From: Candidatus Dormiibacterota bacterium
GTDB lineage: Bacteria; Chloroflexota; Dormibacteria; Dormibacterales; Dormibacteraceae
Length of the DNA: 43,647 bases
Assembly: GCA_003151935.1 (NCBI GenBank)
Contig: PLYZ01000092.1
Location: forward strand, 1 to 43,647
Direction of reading: 5' to 3'
Shown here: positions 31,494 through 39,909 of the stretch, piece after piece
How the letters are laid out: each line of letters starts with the position of its first letter
Position numbering within the stretch: position 1 is the stretch's first letter
Position numbers and translations under genes: made by a program
The notes under the pieces: model-generated
Databases searched by the model: none
What the model was told of the DNA's origin: nothing
Seen by the model: only the letters and a program-made list of their open reading frames with translations

Positions 31494-32338
31494 GCCGGGC
31501 GCGCCTCCGCCACCGCGGGATGCAATCGCATCTGAGCATGCATGGCGGCTTTCTTGACATCGGCATCCGGCTCCCTGCCGACTAGGGTGCGAAGGCCATC
31601 GGACGCAGTCAGATCCCCGATCATGCCGAGCGACTTGCACGCGGCGATGCGAACGGGCTTAGGCCAGCGCCTGTCGTGGGCGATGCCGAGGAGCGGAGGA
31701 ACGCGAAGCGCGTCGCGCCGCAGCCCGCATGCGAGCACCGTGACGACCGCGGCCTTTTCGCTCTCGGGCCGGCGCATCAGTGCCTCGATGTCGAGGTCGG
31801 AAGCCGCCATGGCGAGGGCGATCGCAAGCCGGTGAGTCGGAATCCTGTCCGCCGAGGCCATGAGCGCCTCAACCGCTCGACGCCCGCCGAGAAGCCCCAG
31901 GGCTCGGATCGCCGACTCGCGCACCTGCGGGATCTCGTCCTGGACCAGGTCTTGAATCCAGATCGCCGCCTCGGTGAGGCGGAGAGACCCGCACAGGCGG
32001 GCTGCGGCGGCCCGGGTCAGGGGGTTCGGGCTCACCAGCGAGTTGAGCAGCTCGTCGCTGAGGCCTGCACGCCGGAAAGGTTCGGTGATGCGCCACTGGC
32101 CGGTCAGGCCAGGACCCGCCTGGGCGAGAGCCGCCACGATCACCGAGCCAATCCGGTAGGGCTCGCCAAGCAGGTCGCTGGAGGTGACGTTTAGCACGAC
32201 ATGGGGCTCGCCGGCGAGAGCAGCGTTAAGCACCCGCTCAATCTGAGCCGCCAGGCGAGATCTCGGAGCACGGGAACCAGCCCCCGGCCGCTTGGTCGGG
32301 CGCTGCAGATCGATCTCGGCCGGAGGCCTCGTGTTCAA
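31490..32338 (-). CDS. HEAT-repeat protein ahead of cpaF
   Basis: The 282-residue protein has a basic N-terminus, a region of unknown fold (about 27-95) and a run of alpha-helical repeats. Pieces such as LTRAAAARLCGSLRLTEAA, VRESAIRALGLLGGRRAVEALM and VRIAACKSLGMIGDLTASDGLRTLV match the HEAT pattern. Such repeats bind proteins. It is translationally coupled to cpaF by an ATGA overlap, so a role in pilus assembly or its control is likely but unproven. TTG 32338 is the start, facing the CpaE gene across a 56-nt region. Confidence 0.7.
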   Translation of the reverse strand: MNTRPPAEIDLQRPTKRPGAGSRAPRSRLAAQIERVLNAALAGEPHVVLNVTSSDLLGEPYRIGSVIVAALAQAGPGLTGQWRITEPFRRAGLSDELLNSLVSPNPLTRAAAARLCGSLRLTEAAIWIQDLVQDEIPQVRESAIRALGLLGGRRAVEALMASADRIPTHRLAIALAMAASDLDIEALMRRPESEKAAVVTVLACGLRRDALRVPPLLGIAHDRRWPKPVRIAACKSLGMIGDLTASDGLRTLVGREPDADVKKAAMHAQMRLHPAVAEARPA

Positions 32339-32379
32339 AGCTAGTACTGGGATGTGCGGTCGATCCGGGGGGACGTTGG

Positions 32380-32385
32380 TACATT
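32380..32385 (+). promoter_or_regulatory. Putative -10 element for the CRP/CpaE fusion gene (TACATT)
   Basis: TACATT lies nine bases before TTG 32395. The next bases form a second, shifted candidate, CATTAT (32382-32387). No -35 is evident. Position suggests a leaderless mRNA. The whole 56-nt gap must also serve the divergent HEAT-cpaF-kinase unit. Confidence 0.3.
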
Positions 32386-32394
32386 ATCGGCGAA

Positions 32395-33690
32395 TTGAGC
32401 GCCCGTGAGGTTCACGAAGCCTATCGGGCCCGGGAGGAAGAGCCACACCAGGTGGGTGCCAGCAGCGAGCCCGCCGCCGACCAGGCGCCGTCAGCCGTGC
32501 AGATGAGGACGCGAATCCTGGAAATGTCGACCGTGTTCGCCGCGCTCGGCGACGGGCCGCTCCGGGCCGTCGCTCGGCGCATGCGAGCCATCGGGCTGAC
32601 CGCCCGGGATACGCTGCGCCTCAAAGCTCATGGCGGTGACGTGGTCCTCTTCCTCGCGTCCGGCCAGGTCGAGGAATCGATCACCGACGGCACCGGCAAA
32701 GTCCTCCTGACGCGACGCCCCGCGCCCGGCGACCTGGTCATCCTCCCCGCGCCCCGGACCAACGACCGGTATCAGACGGCCATCTACGGGCTGACCGACG
32801 CAGTTCTGCTCACGCTCGACCGGGACGGGCTGCTCGAGGGCCTCGGCCCTGAGGTCGAGAAGGTGGCGCTCGCCCTCGACCGGCTGTGGGAGCAGGAGCT
32901 GTCGGCCGTCAACGCCGCCGAGGTCCAGCGGTCCTCGCGCACGGCGGCACCCATCGTCGCGTTTTTCTCGGCCAAAGGGGGTTCCGGGGTCACCACCCTC
33001 GCCATCAACACCACGGCGGTGCTCGCCAAGAAGTTCCCGCGCCAGGTCCTCCTGGTCGACCTGTCGGCTCCGTTCGGGCACGCGGCCCTCTTCGCCGACC
33101 TCATCGCCACCGGCTCGATCGCGAGCGCCGCCAAGGCCGCCCAGGTCGACTTTGAAACCGTGCTGCGGGGCAACATCGTCAATCACCGCTCAGGCATGGG
33201 AGTGCTTCCGGGGACGCTGCGGCCCGAGGAGGTCGACCTGATGACCGGTGACCTGACCGGGCGGGTCCTCGATGTCGTCGTCAGCTGGCAGAGGTTGATC
33301 GTGGTGGACCTTGGCACCTCGCTGGGCGAAGCGGCGCTGGCTGTGCTCGAACGCTCGGAATGTGTGGTTATCGTCATACCCCCCGAGATTGCCGCGATGA
33401 CCGATGCACGGCGCTCGCTGGCCGTCTTCCGCGACATCCTGAACGTAGCTGACAACCGCATCGAGCTGGTCCTCAACCAGCGGGTGCCACACCCGCCGCT
33501 GGATCGCGCTGCAGTGGAGTCGATCCTCGGTCGAAAGATGTCGGTCACCGTCGGGTTCGACGATTCCCGGCCCGAAGATGCGGCCCTGGCCGGCGGCCTG
33601 GTCCTCCAGCGCGACCCGAACTCGCTTGTCTCCCGCGGGGCGACAGACCTGGCAAAGGTGATCCTCTCCAACCTGAAGATGGATGTCTGA
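32395..33690 (+). CDS. CRP-like domain fused to a CpaE/TadZ-type ATPase
   Basis: The 431-residue protein has two parts. Residues about 43-148 look like a cyclic-nucleotide-binding beta-roll: MSTVFAALGDGPLRAVARRMRAIGL, VVLFLASGQVEESI, RRPAPGDLVIL and TDAVLLTLDRDGL. Residues about 187-431 are a MinD/ParA-type P-loop ATPase with AKGGSGVTT (193-201), LLVDLSAPFG, IVVDLGTSLGEAALAV and LVLNQ. The second Walker Lys is replaced by Val, as is common in CpaE/TadZ. CpaE positions the Tad machinery. The start is TTG 32395 and it is the first gene of the plus arm. The usual CpaE has a receiver-like N-domain instead, so this fusion is unusual. Confidence 0.8.
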   Translation: MSAREVHEAYRAREEEPHQVGASSEPAADQAPSAVQMRTRILEMSTVFAALGDGPLRAVARRMRAIGLTARDTLRLKAHGGDVVLFLASGQVEESITDGTGKVLLTRRPAPGDLVILPAPRTNDRYQTAIYGLTDAVLLTLDRDGLLEGLGPEVEKVALALDRLWEQELSAVNAAEVQRSSRTAAPIVAFFSAKGGSGVTTLAINTTAVLAKKFPRQVLLVDLSAPFGHAALFADLIATGSIASAAKAAQVDFETVLRGNIVNHRSGMGVLPGTLRPEEVDLMTGDLTGRVLDVVVSWQRLIVVDLGTSLGEAALAVLERSECVVIVIPPEIAAMTDARRSLAVFRDILNVADNRIELVLNQRVPHPPLDRAAVESILGRKMSVTVGFDDSRPEDAALAGGLVLQRDPNSLVSRGATDLAKVILSNLKMDV

Positions 33691-34180
33691 ACCGACGCGA
33701 CGAAGGTCAGGCCAGGCGATGGTCGAGTTCGCGATCACGCTGCCGATCCTCATCCTGCTCGTGGCCGGGGTCCTCGAGCTGGGCCGGGGCTATGTCTTCG
33801 CGGTGGCGACCTCAGACGCGGCCCGTGACGCGGCCCGGTACGTGGCAGGCAAGACATCGACGACCAACGGACCCGGCCTGGCCAACATGTGCAGCCTCGT
33901 CACGGCGGACCTGGCGGCCATCACCTCGAACGTGAACTGCCCCCCGACGCAGGTCAACCACGCGCCGCCGTTCGTGGCCGGCACTGACTTCACGGCGCCG
34001 GTGGCGGGACATGCCGTCGTCGCGGTCTATTGCGGCACCAGCTTGAACTGCACCGGGTCGGTGACCACCTATTACGGCTCCGAGGTTGATGTCTATGTGT
34101 ACTACGGGTTCAGCGACCTCAACCTGCTGGGAGGCGGGATCACGATCTCGGGATCGAGCCGCTCCACCACGTCCTGGTGA
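33683..34180 (+). CDS. TadE-like pseudopilin
   Basis: The 165-residue protein has the TadE leader: RRRSGQAMVEFAITLPILILLVAGVLELGRG, that is a basic start, a Gly before the hydrophobic segment and Glu at the fifth position of the mature part. The prepilin peptidase is expected to cut after that Gly. Four Cys lie in the exterior region. ATG 33683 overlaps the CpaE-type gene by eight bases (ATGTCTGA). TadE-like proteins are minor pilus components needed for assembly in other systems. Confidence 0.88.
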   Translation: MSEPTRRRSGQAMVEFAITLPILILLVAGVLELGRGYVFAVATSDAARDAARYVAGKTSTTNGPGLANMCSLVTADLAAITSNVNCPPTQVNHAPPFVAGTDFTAPVAGHAVVAVYCGTSLNCTGSVTTYYGSEVDVYVYYGFSDLNLLGGGITISGSSRSTTSW

Positions 34181-34848
34181 GGCTATTTGCTCGCCCCTCT
34201 AGGCAATGCCCTTCGGGCAGCGCCCACCTCCCCACGTGGTGGGGAGGCAAGGCCCAAGCGATGGTGGAGTTCGCCCTGGTGGCGCCGGTTGTACTGCTCA
34301 TCATCGGCGCCACGGTCGACATGGGACGGGGCATGCTGATGTACGCGCTGCTGCAGGGAGCTTCTCGCGACATGGCCCGGCAGGCGGCCCTCGACTACTA
34401 CAGCGGATCCAACACCCTGCCTCCCAACTGCACAGCGCTCACGACCCCGTGCTCGCTGACCTCGGTCGTCAACGGCGCGCACCTGCTCGACTCGCTGGGC
34501 GCTTCCGTCGTATACAGCGATTCGGGCACGATCTCCGCAGCGCCGCTGTCATACGGGTCCTATGCCGGGGGCACCACCACGCAGCCAGGGACCATAACTC
34601 TGGTCGGCGCCACCAACCCGAACACCGTCTACGTCTTCATCTATGAGCTGGATTCGACAGGCGGCCCGAATCCACGTTGGAGCTGCCCGTCGTGCGCAGC
34701 GGCCAACGGCGCGGCGGTTCGCACCGGCGGCCACCAGCTCGCAGTGGTCGACCTGAAGCTCAAGTGGCAGCCGGTGATGGCAAAGTTCCTGGGCATCCCG
34801 AGCGTGATCACGTTCGACTCCCAATCCGTGATCCGGATGGAGTTCTAG
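34177..34848 (+). CDS. TadE/TadF-like pseudopilin with repeat-derived leader
   Basis: The 223-residue protein has the TadE-type segment AQAMVEFALVAPVVLLIIGATVDMGRG followed by the expected helical and beta exterior part with Cys pairs. Its leader (about residues 6-24) is encoded by palindromic repeat B copy 2 and reads HLPTWWGGK near the cleavage region. That gives an unusual Trp pair before the membrane segment. GTG 34177 overlaps the first TadE stop as GTGA. The next ATG (34261) would lose the whole leader, so the repeat appears to be part of a working signal. Confidence 0.82.
   Translation: MRLFARPSRQCPSGSAHLPTWWGGKAQAMVEFALVAPVVLLIIGATVDMGRGMLMYALLQGASRDMARQAALDYYSGSNTLPPNCTALTTPCSLTSVVNGAHLLDSLGASVVYSDSGTISAAPLSYGSYAGGTTTQPGTITLVGATNPNTVYVFIYELDSTGGPNPRWSCPSCAAANGAAVRTGGHQLAVVDLKLKWQPVMAKFLGIPSVITFDSQSVIRMEF
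34192..34250 (+). repeat. 59-bp palindromic element, family B, copy 2 (inside pseudopilin leader)
   Basis: The same element as at 2191-2249, in the orientation that places CGCCCCTCT first on this strand. Hairpins are TGCCC/GGGCA and CCTCCCCAC/GTGGGGAGG. It is read as Arg-Pro-Ser-Arg-Gln-Cys-Pro-Ser-Gly and on to Trp-Trp-Gly-Gly, a different frame from the rluB copy. Both frames are open. Confidence 0.8.
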
Positions 34849-37193
34849 TGAAGCGGCGACGGTCGCAGTCCGGCCAGGTGATGGTGCTCGTCGCGCTGTC
34901 GTTGATCGCGTTGATCGGCTCGGCGGCGCTCGTCTTGTTAGCCGGCTCGGCCGAGTGGCAGAAGAATCAGCTGCAGCAGCTTGCCGACCAGGCGGCGCTC
35001 GACTCCGCTTTGAAGATCGGCATCGGCTGCGACGCTGCCAAGGCGACGGCCATCATCACCGAGGCGGACAATTTCCTCGCCACCCAGCGGACGCGCACCG
35101 GAGCGCTCAGCATCGCCGGCGGCGTGTGCGCCGCTCCGTACACAGGCACCGACACATTCGCCGGCGGCCTGAGCGAAACCATCAACTATCCGTACCGGGC
35201 GCACCAGCAGCAGGTCGAGGTGGTCCTGACCCTGACCCTTCCTATCTCATTCGGCGGCGTGGTGGGTAAGACGAGCACCACATTGGTTCGACGCGCGGTG
35301 GCCCAGGCCTTACCTGGATCAACTTCCGCGGTTTCAGCCACGACCCTCACGTGCAGCAGCGGCCAGGTCAACGTCGCCGGCAGTGTGCTGGCCCAGAACC
35401 TGATCGTGCGCAGCGGAACGTGCGCGCTGTACGCCCATGCCCGATTCGACGCAGCGTCCAGCACGTATTCCGACCTGGGCAACGTGAGCGTCTACACGGA
35501 CGGGCAGACCTGGACCGCCCCTGGCACTTGCGCCGTCGGAAACAGCGGCTCGAAAAGCGCGATCTGCGCTGACGGCTTCGAGTTGAGCGGCCACACCGCG
35601 CCGGCCTGCGCCGCGGCCGCCACCTCGTATCTGCTGGCCGGCGACAAGACCATCAATCCCAATCCATGCGCGGCGGGCACCGGACCCCAGCCGGTTCCGC
35701 CGCTGTCCACAACCCTCCCGCCCGAGCCGAACACCGATGCCAGCGCGATCGCCACCCTCCAGGGCACCGGTGGAGCGGCCTGCACGGCCGCTGGGGTCTA
35801 CAACCATGCCATCGTCGTTGGTGGCTCGACTGTTGCCACAGGCACCGTGACGACTCCGGTTCCGGTCAAGGATGCCAGCGGCTTCTATCACTTCAAACCA
35901 AGCTGCTATGGGTACCTGAACCCCAGCTCTCTAAGCGGTGGTGGGGGCGGCATCACGAACCGGCAGACGGGCCCGGAGGCGGGTCCGGCGACCGGGACGC
36001 TCACGTTGACCCTGCCTGCAAACAGTCAGGCGGGCACCCTGCTGGTGGCTACTCTCCGCTCCGAGACGAGCCCGTCGCGGAAACCGTTCACAGCGCCTGC
36101 AGGATGGGTCTCGGCGGTCGCTGGCGGAGCTTTCCTGGACGGGACCGCGCACACGGAGATCTGGTACTACCCGAATAACCCCGGTGGAATCGCAAGCGTT
36201 GACTTCGGCGTCAGCCCAGCCTCGATCAACGCCGTCGGACTGATGACGGAATGGTCAGGTGTGGCCGCGGCCTCTCCGCTGGACAAGACCGGGGTCGTTA
36301 CCGTCAGCTCAAACCAGGCGTCGGTGACCATCTCAACCAGTGCCGCCATGACCACCGCCAACGAGCTCGTGATCACCGACCTCGGCAGCGACAGCGACCA
36401 GTCGCCCGAGAACTACACACCGGGGGCCGGGTGGACGAGCCTGGTCAGTGACTCAAACAACTTGTTCGCCTCCCAGTACCGGCTCAGCCTCCCAGCAGGA
36501 GTCGCGAGCGAGACGGTTACCGGCTCGCAGGCAACCGCTTGGGCGGTGATGATCGCGTCCTTCAAGCCCGCCGCCGGTGGAGGCCCTGGCGCGGTGCTCG
36601 ATCCCGGGTTCTACTACTTCAACGGCTCCGGGTTTGCGGGCGGAGGTGGCATCTGCCTCAACGGCGGAACCCTGCTCGCGCGTGATGTCACTCTCGAGTT
36701 CGTCAATCAGGCTGGATTCTCGTCGGGCACCTGTGCGGCGGGAGGGGGCGCCGCGTGCGCTGCCGCAGCTTGCCAGTTCGGTTCGACCCCTTGCTCGCTG
36801 TCGGCCTGTCCACCCAATACAGCGGCGGACTCGCCCAACAACCTCACCTGGTTTGCAGCACCCTGCTCGACCGCGCCCACAGGCGATGCCGCAAGCTGTC
36901 CCGCTTCCGCGTGGTGCACTGCCGGTGACCGCGCCTGCTCGAACGTACTGATCTGGGCGCCGGCAAGCAACACCGGTCAGTTCGCGATCAAGGGCGTCAC
37001 CGTCAAACACTGGCTGCTCGGCTCGATCTACTGGCCTGGCACCTGCACGGACAGCGTGAACGGAACCTCAACGATCTCGGGGACGTTGTTCTGCGGCCCA
37101 CTATCCATCTCCGCCGGCGCCGGCGCGGGGTTCGCTGTGGGCGGCAACTACGGGATCGCCACTTCGTTGGTGGAGGCAGTGCTCGTCGAATGA
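34848..37193 (+). CDS. Giant TadG-like protein with an inserted beta domain
   Basis: The 781-residue protein starts like TadG: VKRRRSQSGQVMVLVALSLIALIGSAALVLL, then a helix ending AEWQKNQLQQLADQAALDSALKIG, as in the TadG N-terminal module. A long exterior part follows. Residues about 370-578 form an inserted domain (TGTLTLTLPANSQAGTLLVATLRSE ... VMIASFKPA) with the look of secreted beta-sandwich adhesion modules. The C-terminal region resumes a Cys-rich TadG-like pattern; about 22 Cys occur overall, implying disulfides outside the cell. GTG 34848 shares a base with the previous TAG. The normal TadG is about 300-500 residues. Confidence 0.78.
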   Translation: MKRRRSQSGQVMVLVALSLIALIGSAALVLLAGSAEWQKNQLQQLADQAALDSALKIGIGCDAAKATAIITEADNFLATQRTRTGALSIAGGVCAAPYTGTDTFAGGLSETINYPYRAHQQQVEVVLTLTLPISFGGVVGKTSTTLVRRAVAQALPGSTSAVSATTLTCSSGQVNVAGSVLAQNLIVRSGTCALYAHARFDAASSTYSDLGNVSVYTDGQTWTAPGTCAVGNSGSKSAICADGFELSGHTAPACAAAATSYLLAGDKTINPNPCAAGTGPQPVPPLSTTLPPEPNTDASAIATLQGTGGAACTAAGVYNHAIVVGGSTVATGTVTTPVPVKDASGFYHFKPSCYGYLNPSSLSGGGGGITNRQTGPEAGPATGTLTLTLPANSQAGTLLVATLRSETSPSRKPFTAPAGWVSAVAGGAFLDGTAHTEIWYYPNNPGGIASVDFGVSPASINAVGLMTEWSGVAAASPLDKTGVVTVSSNQASVTISTSAAMTTANELVITDLGSDSDQSPENYTPGAGWTSLVSDSNNLFASQYRLSLPAGVASETVTGSQATAWAVMIASFKPAAGGGPGAVLDPGFYYFNGSGFAGGGGICLNGGTLLARDVTLEFVNQAGFSSGTCAAGGGAACAAAACQFGSTPCSLSACPPNTAADSPNNLTWFAAPCSTAPTGDAASCPASAWCTAGDRACSNVLIWAPASNTGQFAIKGVTVKHWLLGSIYWPGTCTDSVNGTSTISGTLFCGPLSISAGAGAGFAVGGNYGIATSLVEAVLVE

Positions 37194-37237
37194 GTTGCAC
37201 CAACGGGCGCATCATGCCAAGCTGCAGGCCCACCTAG

Positions 37238-38029
37238 ATGTCAATCGCCACCCCTGAGGCTGGCCGGCCGCGCCGGGGACGCCTTTACATAGTCATCGGC
37301 GCAATCCTCACGGTGCTTGCTTTTGCGACGGCAGCGGGCCTCGCCAGCCTCTCGCTGCTCCAGACCAACACCAACGGGACGCGCGTGGTCGTGGCGAGGA
37401 ACGCCATCGGCGCGCGCACCAAGATCCAGGCCTCCGACCTGATGCTGAGCTCCGTCAACCCTGCGCCGCCGCAGTCGTTCACCCACGTCGACGCGGTCGC
37501 CGGCAAGGGAGCACGCGTCGACATCCCAGCGGGATCGCCCGTCACCGCGAACCTCATCGCTCCGGCAGGCGATGTGTTGAGCAGCAGCGACGTGGCCTTC
37601 CTCCCCATCCCGTCGGGCTTCGTCGCGGTGACGGTTCCGACAGGTGAGCAGGTCGGCGTCGGCGGCTACCCCCAGGTCGGAGACCGCATCACCATGCTCG
37701 CCACCCTGAACACGTCGGTTTTCGGCGCGAGCCCTCCGGTTCCCGTGGTGCGGACGGTCTTCACCAACCTGGACATCATCAGGGTCGGCCCCGTGGCATC
37801 GCAGGCCGCAAGCGGGGTCCCGAGCAGCCTCACCCTGCTCATGACCGGGTGCGATGCCGAGTACCTGTTCTGGCTCCTCAACAACTCGGTCTTGAAATAC
37901 GCGCTGGAGTCGTTCAGCGACTATTCGGCCACTCCCACCCAGCCCGATCCCGCGTGCCCGAAGCTCTCGTCAGCCGGTGGAGTCGGACCCAAACAGGTTG
38001 ACAACCGCTGGCACTTCACCAGCGGCTGA
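37238..38029 (+). CDS. cpaB: Tad pilus assembly protein CpaB (SAF domain)
   Basis: The 263-residue protein has one N-terminal membrane helix (about 17-41) and a SAF-type domain (about 48-115: VVVARNAIGARTKIQASDLML, then GKGARVDIPAGSPVTANLI). VAVTVPTGEQVGVGGYPQVGDRITMLAT follows, as in CpaB/RcpC. CpaB connects the inner and outer parts of the machinery in Gram-negatives; in this putative monoderm its partner is unknown. ATG 37238 follows a 44-nt gap after tadG. Confidence 0.88.
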   Translation: MSIATPEAGRPRRGRLYIVIGAILTVLAFATAAGLASLSLLQTNTNGTRVVVARNAIGARTKIQASDLMLSSVNPAPPQSFTHVDAVAGKGARVDIPAGSPVTANLIAPAGDVLSSSDVAFLPIPSGFVAVTVPTGEQVGVGGYPQVGDRITMLATLNTSVFGASPPVPVVRTVFTNLDIIRVGPVASQAASGVPSSLTLLMTGCDAEYLFWLLNNSVLKYALESFSDYSATPTQPDPACPKLSSAGGVGPKQVDNRWHFTSG

Positions 38030-38032
38030 TCC

Positions 38033-38977
38033 ATGTCGATGAGCGTCATCTTCATCGCGGCCGCCGCGGCCATCGGCGTCGGGCTGGTTGTCTACGGGAT
38101 CGTCGGTGCGGGCCGCGCGGCGGCGAGCGCCGAACCTAGCGCCCGCGTCACCTACCGCACCCTGGCCGACGTGCGGGAGCAGCTGAGGAGAAGGTTCGAG
38201 CCGACCGGTGCGCCGGTGTGGATCGCTGCCAACCAGAAGGTGAACTCACTCGCCGCCGACCTGGCGAGCGCCGACCTCCAGCTCCGACCGTACGAGTTCC
38301 GGCTGGTCCAGACAGCGTCCGCGCTGCTGTTCGCCTTGATCGCGCTGCTTCGATTCGGGATCTCGATCCCCGTCGTGATCCTTGCGATCATCGGCTTTGC
38401 CCTTCCGGCGCTTTACCTCCGCAATCGACGCGGCCATCGGCTCGCCCAGTTCGAAACAGAGCTGCCCAGGGCGATGGAGCTGATGGCCAACTCGATGAAG
38501 GCCGGCCAGTCGATTGCCCAATCCATGCGAGCGGTGACCGAAAACGCCGGTCCGCCGGTCTCGGATGAGTTCGGACTCGCCAGCAGGGAGATCGAGCTCG
38601 GCGCTTCGATCGAGAGTGCGCTCGGAAACATGGTCAAGCGGATCGGGAGCAGTGACCTGAGGCTGGTGGTCATGGTGATCACGATCCAGCACTCAGTCGG
38701 AGGCGACCTGCCGGCGATCCTCATCAGCCTTGGCGACACCATGAAGCAGCGAGCAGAAATGCGTGCGGAGGTCCTCGCCTCGACCGCCCAGTCCCGTGCG
38801 TCGTCGCTGATCATCACGCTGCTTCCGATCGCAGCAGCTCTCGGCCTGTACTTCCTCGTCCCTGACTATTTCCGGCCGATGTTCACGAATCCGTTGGGCT
38901 GGTTCATGCTGGCCATCGCGGCCGTCATGCTGGGGATCGGAAACTTCATCATCCGCCGCCTCACGGCAGTCACATGA
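38033..38977 (+). CDS. tadB: Tad pilus inner-membrane protein TadB
   Basis: A 314-residue T2SSF-domain protein. It has an N-terminal membrane segment, a middle membrane pair, and the core ELPRAMELMANSMKAGQSIAQSMRAV, followed by VVMVITIQHSVGGDLPAILISLGDTMKQRAEMRAEV and two C-terminal membrane helices. TadB and TadC form the platform driven by CpaF. ATG 38033 is used (a second ATG is at 38039). It lies three bases after cpaB. Confidence 0.93.
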   Translation: MSMSVIFIAAAAAIGVGLVVYGIVGAGRAAASAEPSARVTYRTLADVREQLRRRFEPTGAPVWIAANQKVNSLAADLASADLQLRPYEFRLVQTASALLFALIALLRFGISIPVVILAIIGFALPALYLRNRRGHRLAQFETELPRAMELMANSMKAGQSIAQSMRAVTENAGPPVSDEFGLASREIELGASIESALGNMVKRIGSSDLRLVVMVITIQHSVGGDLPAILISLGDTMKQRAEMRAEVLASTAQSRASSLIITLLPIAAALGLYFLVPDYFRPMFTNPLGWFMLAIAAVMLGIGNFIIRRLTAVT

Positions 38978-39909
38978 GCCTGGGGCCCCTGCTCCCGCTC
39001 CTCGTCGGCGTCATCGCAGCGGCAGGTGTGTGGCTGCTGGCGTCTGGGATCGTGTCGGCCCGAGCGGGCGACGCGACGATGCTGGCAAGGCAGAGGCTCG
39101 CCCGCCAGGACATCGGCCTCGGCCAGAGCGCCGCGGCGCTCGAGCTGGAGAAGCCCCTTTTGGAACGACTCTTCGCGCCCGGCCGGCGCTGGCTCGCGCG
39201 GCAGATGACCCGCCTGACCCCCACGGCGCAGGCCGCGAACTTCCGCCGCCAGCTCGATTTCGTCGGCGACCCCCTCGGTCTCGACCCCGCGGGCCTGCAG
39301 GCGCTCCGCATCACGGCGGCCGCCGGGCTGGGAGCCCTCGGGGTGGCCTTTGGTGTTCTCATCGGGACGTCATTCGCGATCGGTGTCGCCCTCCTCATCG
39401 GTGTGGCGATCGGGTTCTACCTCCCCGTGATTTGGCTCGACCAGCTGGTGCGTCAGAGGCGGTCTGAGCTCGAGGCCGTGCTGCCAAACGCGTTGGACGT
39501 GGTGGCGATCAGCATGGAGGCCGGCCTCGGCCTGGACCGGGCGCTCGAGCAGCTGGTTCGTCACCAGGAGGGGCCGCTCACCTTGCTCGTCGCCCGCGCG
39601 CTCCGCGAGATCGAGCTCGGCCGCCCGCGCGCCGACGCGTTGGAGGACATGGCCGCGGCGACCGGCGTAGAAGACTTCCACTCGCTGGTGAAGGGCATCC
39701 TGCACGCGGAACGTACGGGAGTGCCCATCGCCCGCACCATCGCGGCGCATTCGGCTCAGATGCGGGTCAAGCGGCGGCTCAAGATCCGTACCGATGCCGC
39801 GCGCGCGTCACTGAAGATCCTGCTTCCGACGGTCGGGTGCGTCTTCCCGACCCTGTGGCTGATCCTCCTGGGGCCGGCGGTAATCGTCGCTCTCACCTTG
39901 GGTCACTAG
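38974..39909 (+). CDS. tadC: Tad pilus inner-membrane protein TadC
   Basis: A 311-residue T2SSF-domain protein with the core VLPNALDVVAISMEAGLGLDRALEQLV and VEDFHSLVKGILHAERTGVPIARTIAAHSAQMRVKRRLKIRTDAARASLKILLP. Membrane segments lie near both ends. ATG 38974 overlaps tadB as ATGA. Its stop TAG shares the four bases CTAG with the stop of the convergent hydrolase gene. Confidence 0.93.
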   Translation: MSLGPLLPLLVGVIAAAGVWLLASGIVSARAGDATMLARQRLARQDIGLGQSAAALELEKPLLERLFAPGRRWLARQMTRLTPTAQAANFRRQLDFVGDPLGLDPAGLQALRITAAAGLGALGVAFGVLIGTSFAIGVALLIGVAIGFYLPVIWLDQLVRQRRSELEAVLPNALDVVAISMEAGLGLDRALEQLVRHQEGPLTLLVARALREIELGRPRADALEDMAAATGVEDFHSLVKGILHAERTGVPIARTIAAHSAQMRVKRRLKIRTDAARASLKILLPTVGCVFPTLWLILLGPAVIVALTLGH

